Part shown: positions 1 to 8,983 of the stretch, piece by piece | Layout of the letters: every line of letters starts with the position of its first letter | Position numbering within the stretch: position 1 is the first letter of the stretch | Origin: Pseudolysobacter sp964466115 | Lineage (GTDB): Bacteria; Pseudomonadota; Gammaproteobacteria; Xanthomonadales; Rhodanobacteraceae | NCBI GenBank assembly: GCA_964466115.1 | Contig: CAYXMH010000001.1 | Coordinates: forward strand, 1 to 64,000 | Length of the DNA: 64,000 bases | Direction of reading: 5' to 3' | The notes under the pieces: generated by a model | The model's database searches: none | The model's input: the letters and a program-made list of their open reading frames with translations, nothing else | Told to the model about the DNA's origin: nothing | Position numbers and translations under genes: made by a program

Positions 1-80
1 GATATATTCATTCTGCGATATATTCATTCTGCGATATATTCATTCTGCGATATATTCATTCTGCGATATATGCATTTTGC
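1..80. repeat. 16-bp tandem repeat array, 5 visible copies
   Basis: Four identical head-to-tail copies of GATATATTCATTCTGC (1-64) are followed by a fifth copy with two changes (65-80, GATATATGCATTTTGC). The array begins exactly at the window edge, so it probably extends further left. A 7-bp direct repeat GATCAGC follows at 81-87 and 94-100. The array lies 48 bp before the start codon of a small membrane protein, in the place where that gene's promoter would be expected. The role is unknown; copy number could vary by slippage. Confidence 0.9.
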
Positions 81-127
81 GATCAGCTGTAGTGATCAGC
101 ACTAGGCTACCTTGCTTGGAGAATTAT

Positions 128-469
128 ATGACTACATTCAGGTTTCAACGTCTAACGGCAGGTTCAGTATATAAGTTAACAGCTATTGGCATTGGTTGCT
201 CCGTTATTCCTTTTACCATACTGATCGGTATCAGTGGATTGTTCGGTGGTACCGGGTTGAAATGGAATGGTCACCCCGTTGCTGGGTTTACTGGCTTAAT
301 AGCATCGCCTTTGATTGGCTTATTTATAGCCACTGTGTTTACTTTATTTGCTGGAACTAGTTGTGCAATCGGTTTATGGATATTTGCACTCTTTAAACCT
401 TTGGAGCTTCATGCCTACGACGTTAATACCAAGATGCGGGCGGGATCAAACGCCGGAAGTTCGCTTTAG
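128..469 (+). CDS. small integral membrane protein of unknown function
   Basis: A 113-residue protein. I place the start at the ATG at 128 because GGAGA (118-122) sits 5 bases before it; an earlier in-frame start at 77 would lie inside the tandem repeat and has no ribosome site. Two hydrophobic stretches, roughly residues 18-40 and 53-85, look like membrane segments, separated by a short loop containing KWNGHP. The C-terminal 20 residues are polar. I recognise no catalytic motif. Short two-helix proteins of this kind occur in many proteobacteria without known function. It is the only plus-strand gene in the first 36 kb and converges on pnp, with which it shares a two-way terminator. Confidence 0.6.
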   Translation: MTTFRFQRLTAGSVYKLTAIGIGCSVIPFTILIGISGLFGGTGLKWNGHPVAGFTGLIASPLIGLFIATVFTLFAGTSCAIGLWIFALFKPLELHAYDVNTKMRAGSNAGSSL

Positions 470-561
470 GTAATTATTCTAACTAACGTGCGCTGCTGAG
501 ACACCCGAATAAAGGCAAAGGATTGTGCTTCAGAACCTGATAATCCGTAGTCTGGTAGGAC

Positions 562-597
562 AAAAAAAGAACGCCCCAGTTGGGGCGTTCTTTTTTT
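562..597. terminator. bidirectional intrinsic terminator between the small membrane gene and pnp
   Basis: The stem GAACGCCCC/GGGGCGTTC (569-577 and 582-590) with loop AGTT is flanked by seven A on the left and seven T on the right, so it is a Rho-independent terminator on both strands. It closes the pnp operon (minus) and the small membrane gene (plus). Confidence 0.93.
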
Positions 598-622
598 ACC
601 GGCACAAAACCAATAATCAAGC

Positions 623-2722
623 TTAAGCAGCGTTTTCCTCCGTCACCGCCTTCATCGATAACCGAATCCGGCCTTGTTTATCGACTTCCAGCACTTTGAC
701 TTTGACGATATCGCCTTCGGACAGCTTGTCGCTGACTTTTTCGACACGCTCGTTCGAGATCTGCGAAACGTGCACCAGGCCGTCTTTGCCCGGCAAAATG
801 GTAACAAACGCACCAAAGTCCATTAATTTTGCCACGCGGCCTTCATAGATCTTGCCCGGTTCAACATCGGACGTGATCTGCTCGATGCGCGCTTTCGCCG
901 CCTCTGAAGCTTCGCGGTTGACCGAGGCGATCGTGATCGTGCCGTCGTCCTGGATGTCGATCGTCGCTCCGGTTTCCTCGGTGATCGAACGAATTGTAGC
1001 GCCGCCTTTGCCGATCACTTCGCGGATCTTGTCAGGATGGATGCGCATCGTGAGCAAACGCGGGGCGTATTCGCTCATTTCGCTGCGTGAAGTGCTGATG
1101 ACTTTGGCCATTTCATCGAGGATGTGCAGGCGCCCTTGCTTGGCTTGCGCCAGAGCAACACGCATGATCTCTTCGGTGATGCCGTCGATCTTGATGTCCA
1201 TCTGCAGTGCGGAAACGCCAGTCGCGGTACCGGCCACTTTGAAATCCATATCGCCGAGATGGTCTTCGTCGCCAAGAATATCGGACAACACGACGAAATC
1301 GGCGCCCTCTTTCACTAAGCCCATGGCAATACCGGCCACCGGTGCCTTGATCGGCACACCGGCATCCATCAATGCCAAGGAGGAGCCGCACACCGATGCC
1401 ATCGAGCTTGAGCCGTTCGATTCGGTAATTTCCGACACCACGCGCAACACGTACGGGAATTCCTGGATCGTCGGCATCACGGCTGCGACACCGCGCTTTG
1501 CCAAACGGCCATGGCCAATCTCGCGACGCTTCGGCCCGCCCATCATGCCGGTCTCACCAACCGAGAACGGTGGGAAGTTGTAATGGAACATAAAGGGATC
1601 TTTCGATTCGCCAACCAAAGCGTCGATGATTTGCGCATCGCGCGTGGTGCCGAGTGTGGTGACGACCAAGGCTTGGGTTTCACCGCGCGTAAACAAGGCG
1701 GAACCGTGCGTGCGTGGCAGCACGCCAACGCGCACCGTAATCGGGCGCACGGTGCTGAGATCGCGGCCGTCAATGCGTTGCTTGGTTTTCAAAACGCCAC
1801 TGCGCAAAGTTTTGTATTCCACTTCACCGAAGGCCGCACCAATTGCCGCATCGGTCCAACCGTTTGCTGCGGCTTGTTCAGCCAAGCCGGTTTTGACTTC
1901 GGCTTTCAACGCGCTGATCGCATCGCGGCGTGCGAGTTTATCGCGCACTTTGAACGCATCGATCACGCGGTTGCCGACAATCGCGGAAATGGCCTTAAAC
2001 AGCGTGTCGTCCGCAGCCGGTTGTTGCCATGGGAACGCTTTAACGCCAGCCTGCTTAGCCAGATCCTTGATTGCTTCAATCGCGGTTTGCATTTCACGAT
2101 GACCAAACATCACCGCGCCCAGCATCACTTCTTCGCTTAACAGTTTCGCTTCGGACTCCACCATCAATACCGCATTGGTGGTACCGGCAACGACCAGCTC
2201 AAGCTCAGAAGTGGCAAGCTCAGTCGTCGTTGGATTGAGAATGTACTGTCCGTTGGCATAACCGACTTTGGCAGCGCCAATTGGGCCTTGGAACGGCATG
2301 CCGGAAAGCGTCAGCGCGGCAGAAGCGCCAATCAAGGCCGGGATATCAGCATCGCATTCCGGATTCAACGAAAGCACGGTAGCAATGACTTGAACTTCAT
2401 TGCGGAACTCTTCCGGAAACAGCGGGCGCAACGGACGGTCGATCAGGCGCGAAATCAAAGTTTCTTTTTCGGTTGGCCGACCTTCGCGTTTAAAGAAGCC
2501 ACCGGGAATGCGGCCTGCCGCGTAGAATTTCTCTTGGTAATTCACCGTGAGCGGGAAAAAATCACGCCCTTCGACCGCCTTCGGCGCACCTACCGCCGTC
2601 ACTAACACGACGGTGCCGTCCATCGTGACGACAACCGAACCACTGGCTTGACGCGCCACTTCACCCGTTTCCAGCGTCACTTCATGGTTACCGAACCGGA
2701 AGGACTTGATTACTTTCGCCAC
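623..2722 (-). CDS. pnp: polyribonucleotide nucleotidyltransferase (PNPase)
   Basis: Phosphorolytic 3'-to-5' exoribonuclease, normally a trimer and a component of the RNA degradosome. The 699 residues match the usual length. Two RNase PH-type domains are followed by a KH domain (about 553-612, with the IGKGGATIR loop) and an S1 domain (about 620-690, with GAFVTILPGKDGLVHVSQIS). Translation starts at GTG (2722), preceded by AAGGAG seven bases upstream. It is the last gene of the rimP-nusA-infB-rbfA-truB-rpsO-pnp block. A possible autoregulatory hairpin lies between rpsO and pnp (listed separately). Confidence 0.98.
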   Translation of the reverse strand: MAKVIKSFRFGNHEVTLETGEVARQASGSVVVTMDGTVVLVTAVGAPKAVEGRDFFPLTVNYQEKFYAAGRIPGGFFKREGRPTEKETLISRLIDRPLRPLFPEEFRNEVQVIATVLSLNPECDADIPALIGASAALTLSGMPFQGPIGAAKVGYANGQYILNPTTTELATSELELVVAGTTNAVLMVESEAKLLSEEVMLGAVMFGHREMQTAIEAIKDLAKQAGVKAFPWQQPAADDTLFKAISAIVGNRVIDAFKVRDKLARRDAISALKAEVKTGLAEQAAANGWTDAAIGAAFGEVEYKTLRSGVLKTKQRIDGRDLSTVRPITVRVGVLPRTHGSALFTRGETQALVVTTLGTTRDAQIIDALVGESKDPFMFHYNFPPFSVGETGMMGGPKRREIGHGRLAKRGVAAVMPTIQEFPYVLRVVSEITESNGSSSMASVCGSSLALMDAGVPIKAPVAGIAMGLVKEGADFVVLSDILGDEDHLGDMDFKVAGTATGVSALQMDIKIDGITEEIMRVALAQAKQGRLHILDEMAKVISTSRSEMSEYAPRLLTMRIHPDKIREVIGKGGATIRSITEETGATIDIQDDGTITIASVNREASEAAKARIEQITSDVEPGKIYEGRVAKLMDFGAFVTILPGKDGLVHVSQISNERVEKVSDKLSEGDIVKVKVLEVDKQGRIRLSMKAVTEENAA

Positions 2723-2738
2723 GCAATTCTCCTTGAGT

Positions 2739-2813
2739 ACTATCGTATTTGGTTGAAACTCGACATCTAAATGGAAGCGACGGATGAACCGTGCTTATCG
2801 CAGTTACGATAGT
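2739..2813 (-). promoter_or_regulatory. long-range hairpin in the rpsO-pnp intergenic RNA
   Basis: Perfect 9-bp complementary arms ACTATCGTA (2739-2747) and TACGATAGT (2805-2813) enclose about 57 nt that include a smaller hairpin ACGG/CCGT (2780-2783 and 2789-2792). In E. coli a hairpin at this position is cut by RNase III and then used by PNPase to repress its own translation. The position and shape fit such a site; the function here is inferred. Confidence 0.55.
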
Positions 2814-3082
2814 TAGCGACGAATGCCCAAGCGGCCGATCAAGGTTTTATAGCGATCGTTGTCTTTGGTTTTTAGGTAGTTCAATAAGCGGCGACGCTGG
2901 TTCACCATTTTCAACAAGCCGCGGCGCGAATGATGGTCTTTATCGTGCGTGGCGAAATGCGAGCTTAAGTGCTCGATGCGCGCGGACAACAACGCCACTT
3001 GCACTTCCGGTGAGCCAGTATCGTTCGGTTTTTTACCGAAATCGGTGATGATCTTGCTGGTTTGTTCAACATTTAATGACAT
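2813..3082 (-). CDS. rpsO: 30S ribosomal protein S15
   Basis: Small-subunit protein that binds 16S rRNA early in assembly. The 89 residues from the ATG at 3082 match the family length exactly. An upstream in-frame start would add 14 residues not found in S15. The conserved block includes GSPEVQVALLSARI, the LSSH turn with HDKDHHSRRGLL, and the C-terminal YKTLIGRLGIRR. AAGGGCT precedes the start. A promoter-like sequence 160-190 bp upstream suggests rpsO-pnp can be transcribed separately from truB. Confidence 0.98.
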   Translation of the reverse strand: MSLNVEQTSKIITDFGKKPNDTGSPEVQVALLSARIEHLSSHFATHDKDHHSRRGLLKMVNQRRRLLNYLKTKDNDRYKTLIGRLGIRR

Positions 3083-3241
3083 TACAGAGCCCTTGCTGAA
3101 AAGGCGAAGCTTTCGACCCGCCACTCGGAATTTCCAGAATGGTGTAGCGAAAGCCCCGCGTTAATAAAAATGGATAAATAACATTAGGGACGACCTAAGC
3201 TTAAACGTGTGAATCTGCTTCGGGACCCCTCACAAACCCCT

Positions 3242-3272
3242 ATTTTAGCTTACTTATACCCAATAGAGTCAA
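3242..3272 (-). promoter_or_regulatory. candidate sigma-70 promoter for rpsO-pnp
   Basis: On the minus strand TTGACT (3267-3272) is followed 19 bp later by TAAAAT (3242-3247), or 18 bp later by CTAAAA. It lies just downstream of truB and upstream of rpsO, where enterobacteria also have a separate rpsO promoter. Spacing is slightly long. Confidence 0.45.
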
Positions 3273-3284
3273 CCGCTTATGCGC

Positions 3285-4214
3285 TTAATAAGGTGCTTTG
3301 GCGGTCAAATTGAACCCTCTTAGAGCTTTTAACCACCCCTGCGCCCGAACTTCAGCCAATGCCACCAGCTGACCATCCGGATCCAACGCCTGGTACAAGC
3401 CGGGCAATGAATCCGAAATCTGAACTGGTACGCCATGACGGACGGCCTTGGATTGCTCAGAATTCAACCGCAACGCAGGCAATGCCGCGAGTCCATCGGC
3501 CACGGGTAGCAATACTCGATCCAAATGCTCGATTCCTTGATCGGCCTCCTTCTGCAATTGGTCTAACGTCAGCATCTCGGGTTTGCTGAACGGATCGACC
3601 CATAACCGCCGCAAAGCCACAACATGTGCGCCGCAATTAAGATATTCGCCAAGATCGCGGACCAAACTGCGCACGTAAGTACCGGAGCCGCATTCCACGT
3701 AAAGACGCAAGCGATCGCCTCGCAGTTCAAGCAATTCGAGCCGAAACACCTCCACTTGGCGTGACGGCGGCCTGGTTTCCTCCCCGCGACGGGCACGCCG
3801 ATACAGAGGAACGCCGTTTTGTTTAAGGGCGGAAAAAACCGGCGGCACTTGGGTAATACGACCGCGCAATTTTTCCAACGCCGTATCAATCAGCGCCGTG
3901 TTTAAATCGGGCACCGTCCGCTCGACGAGCACTTCGCCTTCGGCATCGTCGGTGTTCGTGGTAACCCCAAGTCGACATTCGCATTCGTAAGCTTTGTGCG
4001 ATCCCAATAAGATTCCGGCAATTTTGGTGGCTTCACCAAAACAAATCGGCAACAAACCGGTCGCTAAGGGGTCAAGACTGCCGGTATGCCCGGCTTTTTT
4101 TGCGCCAAAGATTCGACGCGCCAGTTGCAATACTTTATTGGAGCTTAGGCCCGCAGGCTTATCCAGCAGAAGGATGCCATGAACATCTCGCTGGAACGGG
4201 TTTTGCGCACTCAT
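3285..4214 (-). CDS. truB: tRNA pseudouridine(55) synthase
   Basis: Converts U55 of the tRNA T-loop to pseudouridine. The ATG at 4214 gives 309 residues, close to the E. coli 314, and begins MSAQNPFQRDVHGILLLDKP; the longer frame would overlap rbfA and add unrelated residues. The catalytic Asp lies in HTGSLDPLATGLLP. The segment GSGTYVRSLVRDLGE and a C-terminal extension with a PUA-like end follow. It starts 28 bp after rbfA in the infB operon. Confidence 0.97.
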   Translation of the reverse strand: MSAQNPFQRDVHGILLLDKPAGLSSNKVLQLARRIFGAKKAGHTGSLDPLATGLLPICFGEATKIAGILLGSHKAYECECRLGVTTNTDDAEGEVLVERTVPDLNTALIDTALEKLRGRITQVPPVFSALKQNGVPLYRRARRGEETRPPSRQVEVFRLELLELRGDRLRLYVECGSGTYVRSLVRDLGEYLNCGAHVVALRRLWVDPFSKPEMLTLDQLQKEADQGIEHLDRVLLPVADGLAALPALRLNSEQSKAVRHGVPVQISDSLPGLYQALDPDGQLVALAEVRAQGWLKALRGFNLTAKAPY

Positions 4215-4242
4215 CGAAACAGTGTAACCGCGTGCACAATGG

Positions 4243-4587
4243 CTATTTCTCGGATTCGCGCAGCAGCGACTCAATGCGCTCACCGCGGTCGACGGAATCG
4301 TCGTAACGAAACCGCAATTCCGGCACGCGCCGCAAACTCATGCGCTGGGACAACTGCATGCGCATTTCCTTCGCCATTTCCGTTAGCAGCTTTAACGCCT
4401 CCTTGGATTGGTGCGGCAGTAAAGCGGTCACGTAAACCGTGGCGACGTCCAAATCCCTGGTGAGCTCGACATCCGATACGCTAACCGAAGGGATCAGGCG
4501 CTCACGCGCCGCTTCATGCACGAGAACGGAAATCTCGCGACGGATTTGTGCGGCGATGCGGTCGGCGCGGGAGAACTCTTTGGTCAT
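4243..4587 (-). CDS. rbfA: 30S ribosome-binding factor A
   Basis: Single KH-type-fold protein that helps 16S rRNA maturation and cold adaptation. It has 114 residues, within the family range. Recognisable features are the N-terminal RADRIAAQIRREI helix, the strand DLDVATVYVTAL, and the segment LRRVPELRFRYDDSVDRGERI near the C-terminus, characteristic of RbfA. It lies between infB and truB, as in most proteobacteria. Confidence 0.97.
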   Translation of the reverse strand: MTKEFSRADRIAAQIRREISVLVHEAARERLIPSVSVSDVELTRDLDVATVYVTALLPHQSKEALKLLTEMAKEMRMQLSQRMSLRRVPELRFRYDDSVDRGERIESLLRESEK

Positions 4588-4651
4588 ATGCGGTTAAAAA
4601 CATCTCGGCTCGAACTTAAGTGTCGCTATTTCAACTCACAACTGTCAGAAA

Positions 4652-4724
4652 GCCGTTCATGCTGAGCCTGTCGAAGCATGCCGACTTTTCCGTTCACCCA
4701 ACGACTCAGCTCAGGGCGAACGGA
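4652..4724. repeat. REP/MITE-like imperfect palindrome (copy 1)
   Basis: CCGTTCATGCTGAGC near the left end is complementary (12 of 15) to GCTCAGGGCGAACGG at the right end (4709-4723). An inner pair, CCGTTCACCC (4690-4699) and GGGCGAACGG (4714-4723), pairs 9 of 10. The core TGAGC-TGTCGAAG is shared with a second copy at 61324-61377. It sits between infB and rbfA and would form a hairpin in the operon mRNA. Similar GTTC..CTGAGC.TGTCGAAG palindromes are dispersed in many proteobacterial genomes. Confidence 0.75.
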
Positions 4725-4752
4725 AAGTATGAGTTTCTACTGCAAACCCGAA

Positions 4753-7380
4753 CTACAATGTACGCTGCACTTCAACACGCTCGTAACATTCAATCTGGTC
4801 ACCAGGTTTAACGTCGTTGTATTGTTTCACGCCGATGCCGCACTCCATGCCGTTACGCACTTCGTCCACCGAGTCTTTAAAGCGGCGCAACGACTCGAGC
4901 TCGCCTTGGAAAATAACCGTATTATCGCGCAACACCCGAATCGGTTTATTGCGTTTGACCGATCCCTCGATAATCATGCAGCCCGCGATAGCGCCGAATT
5001 TGGACGAGCGGAATACATCGCGCACCTGCGCGGTGCCGATGATGTCCTCTCGAATCTCGGTGCCGAGCAACCCGGTTACCGCTTGGGTTACTTGATCGAT
5101 GACGTCGTAAATAATGGAAAAATAGCGAATATCAAGATCGGACTCTTGAATCACTTTGCGTGCCGAGGCATCCGCTCGCACATTAAAGCCAATTACCAAT
5201 GCCTTCGATGCAGCCGCCAAGGTGGCGTCCGATTCGGTAATGCCGCCTACGCCCGAGGCAATCACGTTCACCTTGACGCGCTCGTTGGTCAGCTTGCTTA
5301 AGGACTCGCGTAGAGCTTCCACGGAACCCTGCACATCGGCCTTGATGACCAAGTTAAGGCTGCGTTGTTCGCCGGTTTGGGTCATCGCCGACATCATGTC
5401 TTCGAGCTTGCTCGACTGTTGCTTCACCAAGCGCGATTCACGCCGCTTTTGCTGGCGCTGTTGCGCGACATCCTTGGCCAAACGCTCATCGGCAACGGCG
5501 ATAAAATCATCACCGGCTTCTGGTACACCCGATAATCCCAACAACTGCACAGGAATCGACGGGCCCGCGCTTTCCACTTGATGACCGGTTTCATCGAACA
5601 GCGCACGCACGCGGCCATACTCAACGCCGCAAACGAGAAAATTACCCTTTTTCAGCGTACCCTGCTGCACCAATACGGTTGCAACCGGACCGCGGCCCTT
5701 ATCCAAACTCGATTCGATCACCACCCCAGCGGCTTGGCCGTCCTTTGCCGCCTGCAACTCCATGACTTCCGCTTGCACGGAAATGGCATCCAGCAGTGCA
5801 TCCACGCCTAAACCGGTTTTCGCCGACACCGGAACGAAGATCGTATCGCCGCCCCATTCCTCGGGCACCACTTCGTGCTGCACCAAGCCCTGCTTGACTT
5901 TGTCCGGATCCGCGTCGGCTTTATCCATTTTATTTACCGCCACGATCAGCGGCACGTTTGCGGCTCTCGCGTGTTGCACCGCTTCGATGGTCTGCGGCAT
6001 TACGCCATCGTCTGCGGCCACCACCAGCACCACGATATCGGTCAATTTCGCGCCGCGCGCACGCATCGAAGTGAACGCGGCATGGCCTGGCGTGTCCAGG
6101 AATGAAATAACACCTTTGTCGGTTTCCACATGATACGCACCGATGTGCTGAGTAATTCCGCCGGCTTCACCAGAAGCCACCTTGGTACGACGGATATAGT
6201 CGAGCAACGAGGTCTTACCGTGATCGACGTGGCCCATGATCGTGACCACCGGTGGACGCGGCTCCCTATCGCCTTGACTGTCGGTGCGGGCCAACACCGA
6301 TTCCGCATCGGTTTCGGTTGGTTTTACGGCAGTGTGGCCGAGCTCTTCCACCACCAACACCGCAGTATCATGATCAATGACCTGATTGATGGTGACCATG
6401 ACGCCCATCTTAAACAGAGCCTTGACCACCTCGGCACCTTTCACGGCCATTTTTTGTGCAAGATCGGCGACGATGATCGATTCACCAATCGGCACTTCTC
6501 TCACAACCGGTGCGGTTGGACGGGAAAATCCATGATGCTTATCGAGCGGTTTAGCGGCATCGGTAACCCGCGAGCGCGGTTTCTTGCGATTGCCGCGCCT
6601 AGCAATTCCGGCCTCGGACAAATGCAATTCGGCGCCAAAATAACGCGCTGCCGCTGGGTCGTCGGAAACCGCCACCTCGGAACGCATGCGATGCGAGCCG
6701 CGTGATTTATGGCGTTCTTCACCACCCTCGTCGCGTCGCGCCGGTGTGTCCTTGCGCGGTGAGGCGGCTGGGCGCGCAGGACGATCCTCTTTGCGCGCCG
6801 GCTTGGCTTCTGCCTCCTTGCGCGGCGCTTCCACCACCACTGGCACCACCGGCGTTACGGCCGTGGTGGCGCGGTTGCGTTCTTCGTCTTCGGCTCGGCG
6901 CGCTTCTTCGTTCGCGCGCAATTTCGCTTCCTCGGCTTGGCGGCGCCGCTCTTGTTCGCGGCGGGTGGCTTCCTCGCCCTCACGTTTAAGCTGCGACTCG
7001 CTAAGCAAACGCAATGCCTCTTCGCGGTTGCTATCAACCTCTTGGCCTTCCGCAATCGCGCTGCGTTTTATATAAGTTCTCTTTTGACGAACCTCAACAT
7101 TCACCGTCTTGGCCGGGCCACGTGCGCCGCCCCCGCTAACCGTAAGCTCGCTGACGGTCTTGCGCTTAAGCGTAATCTGGCGGGGCGCTGCATCTTCGGA
7201 TTCACGCTCTTGCTTGCCATGGGTACGGCGCAAGAATCCAAGCAGCTTCACCTTTTCAGTGCTACTGACCACCTGCTCAGTATCGGAAAATTTCATACCA
7301 GCTTCAGCCAACTGGGCAAGCAGTTTGTCCTCTGGCATTCCCAGCACGTTGGCCAATTGTTTTACCGTTACATCCGACAT
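4753..7380 (-). CDS. infB: translation initiation factor IF-2
   Basis: GTPase that brings initiator tRNA to the 30S subunit and promotes subunit joining. The 875 residues comprise an N-terminal IF2_N domain, a long charged low-complexity linker rich in Arg, Glu and Ala (about residues 100-270), then the G domain with GHVDHGKTSLLDYI (G1), DTPGHAAFTSMRARGA (G3) and NKMDKAD (G4), followed by the beta-barrel and C-terminal domains. GGAG lies 8 bases before the ATG. It follows nusA by 57 bp in the classical operon. Confidence 0.98.
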   Translation of the reverse strand: MSDVTVKQLANVLGMPEDKLLAQLAEAGMKFSDTEQVVSSTEKVKLLGFLRRTHGKQERESEDAAPRQITLKRKTVSELTVSGGGARGPAKTVNVEVRQKRTYIKRSAIAEGQEVDSNREEALRLLSESQLKREGEEATRREQERRRQAEEAKLRANEEARRAEDEERNRATTAVTPVVPVVVEAPRKEAEAKPARKEDRPARPAASPRKDTPARRDEGGEERHKSRGSHRMRSEVAVSDDPAAARYFGAELHLSEAGIARRGNRKKPRSRVTDAAKPLDKHHGFSRPTAPVVREVPIGESIIVADLAQKMAVKGAEVVKALFKMGVMVTINQVIDHDTAVLVVEELGHTAVKPTETDAESVLARTDSQGDREPRPPVVTIMGHVDHGKTSLLDYIRRTKVASGEAGGITQHIGAYHVETDKGVISFLDTPGHAAFTSMRARGAKLTDIVVLVVAADDGVMPQTIEAVQHARAANVPLIVAVNKMDKADADPDKVKQGLVQHEVVPEEWGGDTIFVPVSAKTGLGVDALLDAISVQAEVMELQAAKDGQAAGVVIESSLDKGRGPVATVLVQQGTLKKGNFLVCGVEYGRVRALFDETGHQVESAGPSIPVQLLGLSGVPEAGDDFIAVADERLAKDVAQQRQQKRRESRLVKQQSSKLEDMMSAMTQTGEQRSLNLVIKADVQGSVEALRESLSKLTNERVKVNVIASGVGGITESDATLAAASKALVIGFNVRADASARKVIQESDLDIRYFSIIYDVIDQVTQAVTGLLGTEIREDIIGTAQVRDVFRSSKFGAIAGCMIIEGSVKRNKPIRVLRDNTVIFQGELESLRRFKDSVDEVRNGMECGIGVKQYNDVKPGDQIECYERVEVQRTL

Positions 7381-7437
7381 TAATTTACTCCGAGGCCCGC
7401 TTGCGATTCCGATACCGTCTACTTACGCTTTCCAAAC

Positions 7438-8940
7438 CTACGCCGATTTCTGCACCCGTTCCTGTGCGCGCGCCGCCATAATTAGCGCCGCGGCACGCGT
7501 TTCGTCCATGCCTTCGATATTGAGCTCAATCAACTCGTCCACGGCAAGATCGGCAAGATTCTCGCGCGTCACGATGCCATGCCCGGCCAAAGCAAACGCG
7601 GTCGCCTCGTCCATGTCTTCCAGCGACAACAAATCTTCAGAAGGATGCTTATCGTCAATGTCCTCCTCCACCGCCAACGCTTGCGTCAGCAGCGCATCAC
7701 GTGCGCGCGCGCGCAACTCTTCAACGATGTTTTCATCAAATCCCTCAACGGCCAGCAATTCCGCCGCTGGAACGTAGGCAATCTCCTCCACGGAAGAAAA
7801 GCCTTCCTGTACCAGGATTGCGGCAATTTCCGTATCCACTTCAAGCTTTTCCATGAACAGCAAGCGTGCCGCTTCCTGCTCGGTTTCGCTCTTCGCCTGC
7901 ACTTGCTCATGCGTCATGACGTTGAGCTGCCATGCGGTCAGCTTGCTGGCCAAACGCACATTTTGCCCACCACGACCAATCGCCTGCGACAGTTTGTCTT
8001 CCGCCACCGCGATGTCCATCGAATGCTTTTCTTCATCGACAATAATCGACTGCACTTCAGCCGGCGCCATTGCATTGATGACAAATTGTGCCGGATTTTC
8101 GTCCCACAACACGATGTCGATGCGCTCGCCGTTCAATTCGTTCGATACGGCTTGTACGCGCGAACCGCGCATACCGATACAGGCGCCAATCGGATCGGTG
8201 CGGCTGTCGTTCGATTGCACCGCTATCTTGGCGCGGTCGCCCGGATCGCGTGCAGCGCCTTTAATCGTGACCAAGCCTTGGCCAACTTCCGGTACCTCGA
8301 GCTTGAACAGTTCGATCATGAATTCCGGCGCGGTGCGCGATACGAACAATTGCGGCCCACGCACTTCGGGGCGCACCTCGTAAAGATAGCCGCGCACGCG
8401 ATCGCCGGCACGAACCATCTCGCGCGGAATGGCTTTATCACGCGCGATAAACGCTTCGGCATTGCCGCCCAGATCAAGGTATATCGCGCCGCGCTCGACG
8501 CGTTTGACCACACCGTTGACCAACTCGCCAACCCGGCTGCTAAACGCCTCGACGACTTGCGCGCGCTCCGCTTCGCGCACGCGCTGCACAATCACTTGTT
8601 TCGCCGCTTGCGCCGCAATTCGCCCGAATTCGGCCGATTCCATCGGCTCTTCGATAAATTCGCCGACTTGAATCTCCGGCTTTACATCAACCGCATCCAT
8701 AAGGCGAATTTGCCAATCCGGGGATTCCATCACCACATCATCGGCTACCACTTCCCAGCGGCGGAACGTCTCGTACTCGCCAGTCTGGCGGTCGATTTGA
8801 ACCCGCGCCATCACATCCTCGGCATAGCGCTTTTTCGCAGCCGACGCGAGTGCGGCTTCCATCGCTTCGAAGATGATATTTTTCGCCACGCCCTTTTCAT
8901 TGGCTACGGCATCCACCACCAGCAACAATTCTTTACTCAT
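7438..8940 (-). CDS. nusA: transcription termination/antitermination protein NusA
   Basis: RNA-polymerase-associated factor acting in pausing, termination and antitermination. The 500-residue protein starts at ATG 8940 (MSKELLLVVDAVANEKG); GGAG lies 9 bases upstream, and an alternative GTG at 8946 is too close to it. In order there are an N-terminal RNAP-binding domain, an S1 domain (GAIYLDLGGNAEAFI), and two KH domains (IGACIGMRGSRVQAV and AIGRGGQNVRLASKL). Two C-terminal helical repeats follow (about 360-495), of the kind that contact the alpha-subunit tail in E. coli. Confidence 0.98.
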   Translation of the reverse strand: MSKELLLVVDAVANEKGVAKNIIFEAMEAALASAAKKRYAEDVMARVQIDRQTGEYETFRRWEVVADDVVMESPDWQIRLMDAVDVKPEIQVGEFIEEPMESAEFGRIAAQAAKQVIVQRVREAERAQVVEAFSSRVGELVNGVVKRVERGAIYLDLGGNAEAFIARDKAIPREMVRAGDRVRGYLYEVRPEVRGPQLFVSRTAPEFMIELFKLEVPEVGQGLVTIKGAARDPGDRAKIAVQSNDSRTDPIGACIGMRGSRVQAVSNELNGERIDIVLWDENPAQFVINAMAPAEVQSIIVDEEKHSMDIAVAEDKLSQAIGRGGQNVRLASKLTAWQLNVMTHEQVQAKSETEQEAARLLFMEKLEVDTEIAAILVQEGFSSVEEIAYVPAAELLAVEGFDENIVEELRARARDALLTQALAVEEDIDDKHPSEDLLSLEDMDEATAFALAGHGIVTRENLADLAVDELIELNIEGMDETRAAALIMAARAQERVQKSA

Positions 8941-8983
8941 TACCACATGCTCCAGCTATGCATTAACACTGAATACCAAATGT

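Noticed and set aside
1..80. CRISPR array at the window edge
   Set aside because: The copies are directly adjacent with no spacers and the unit is only 16 bp; no cas genes are present.
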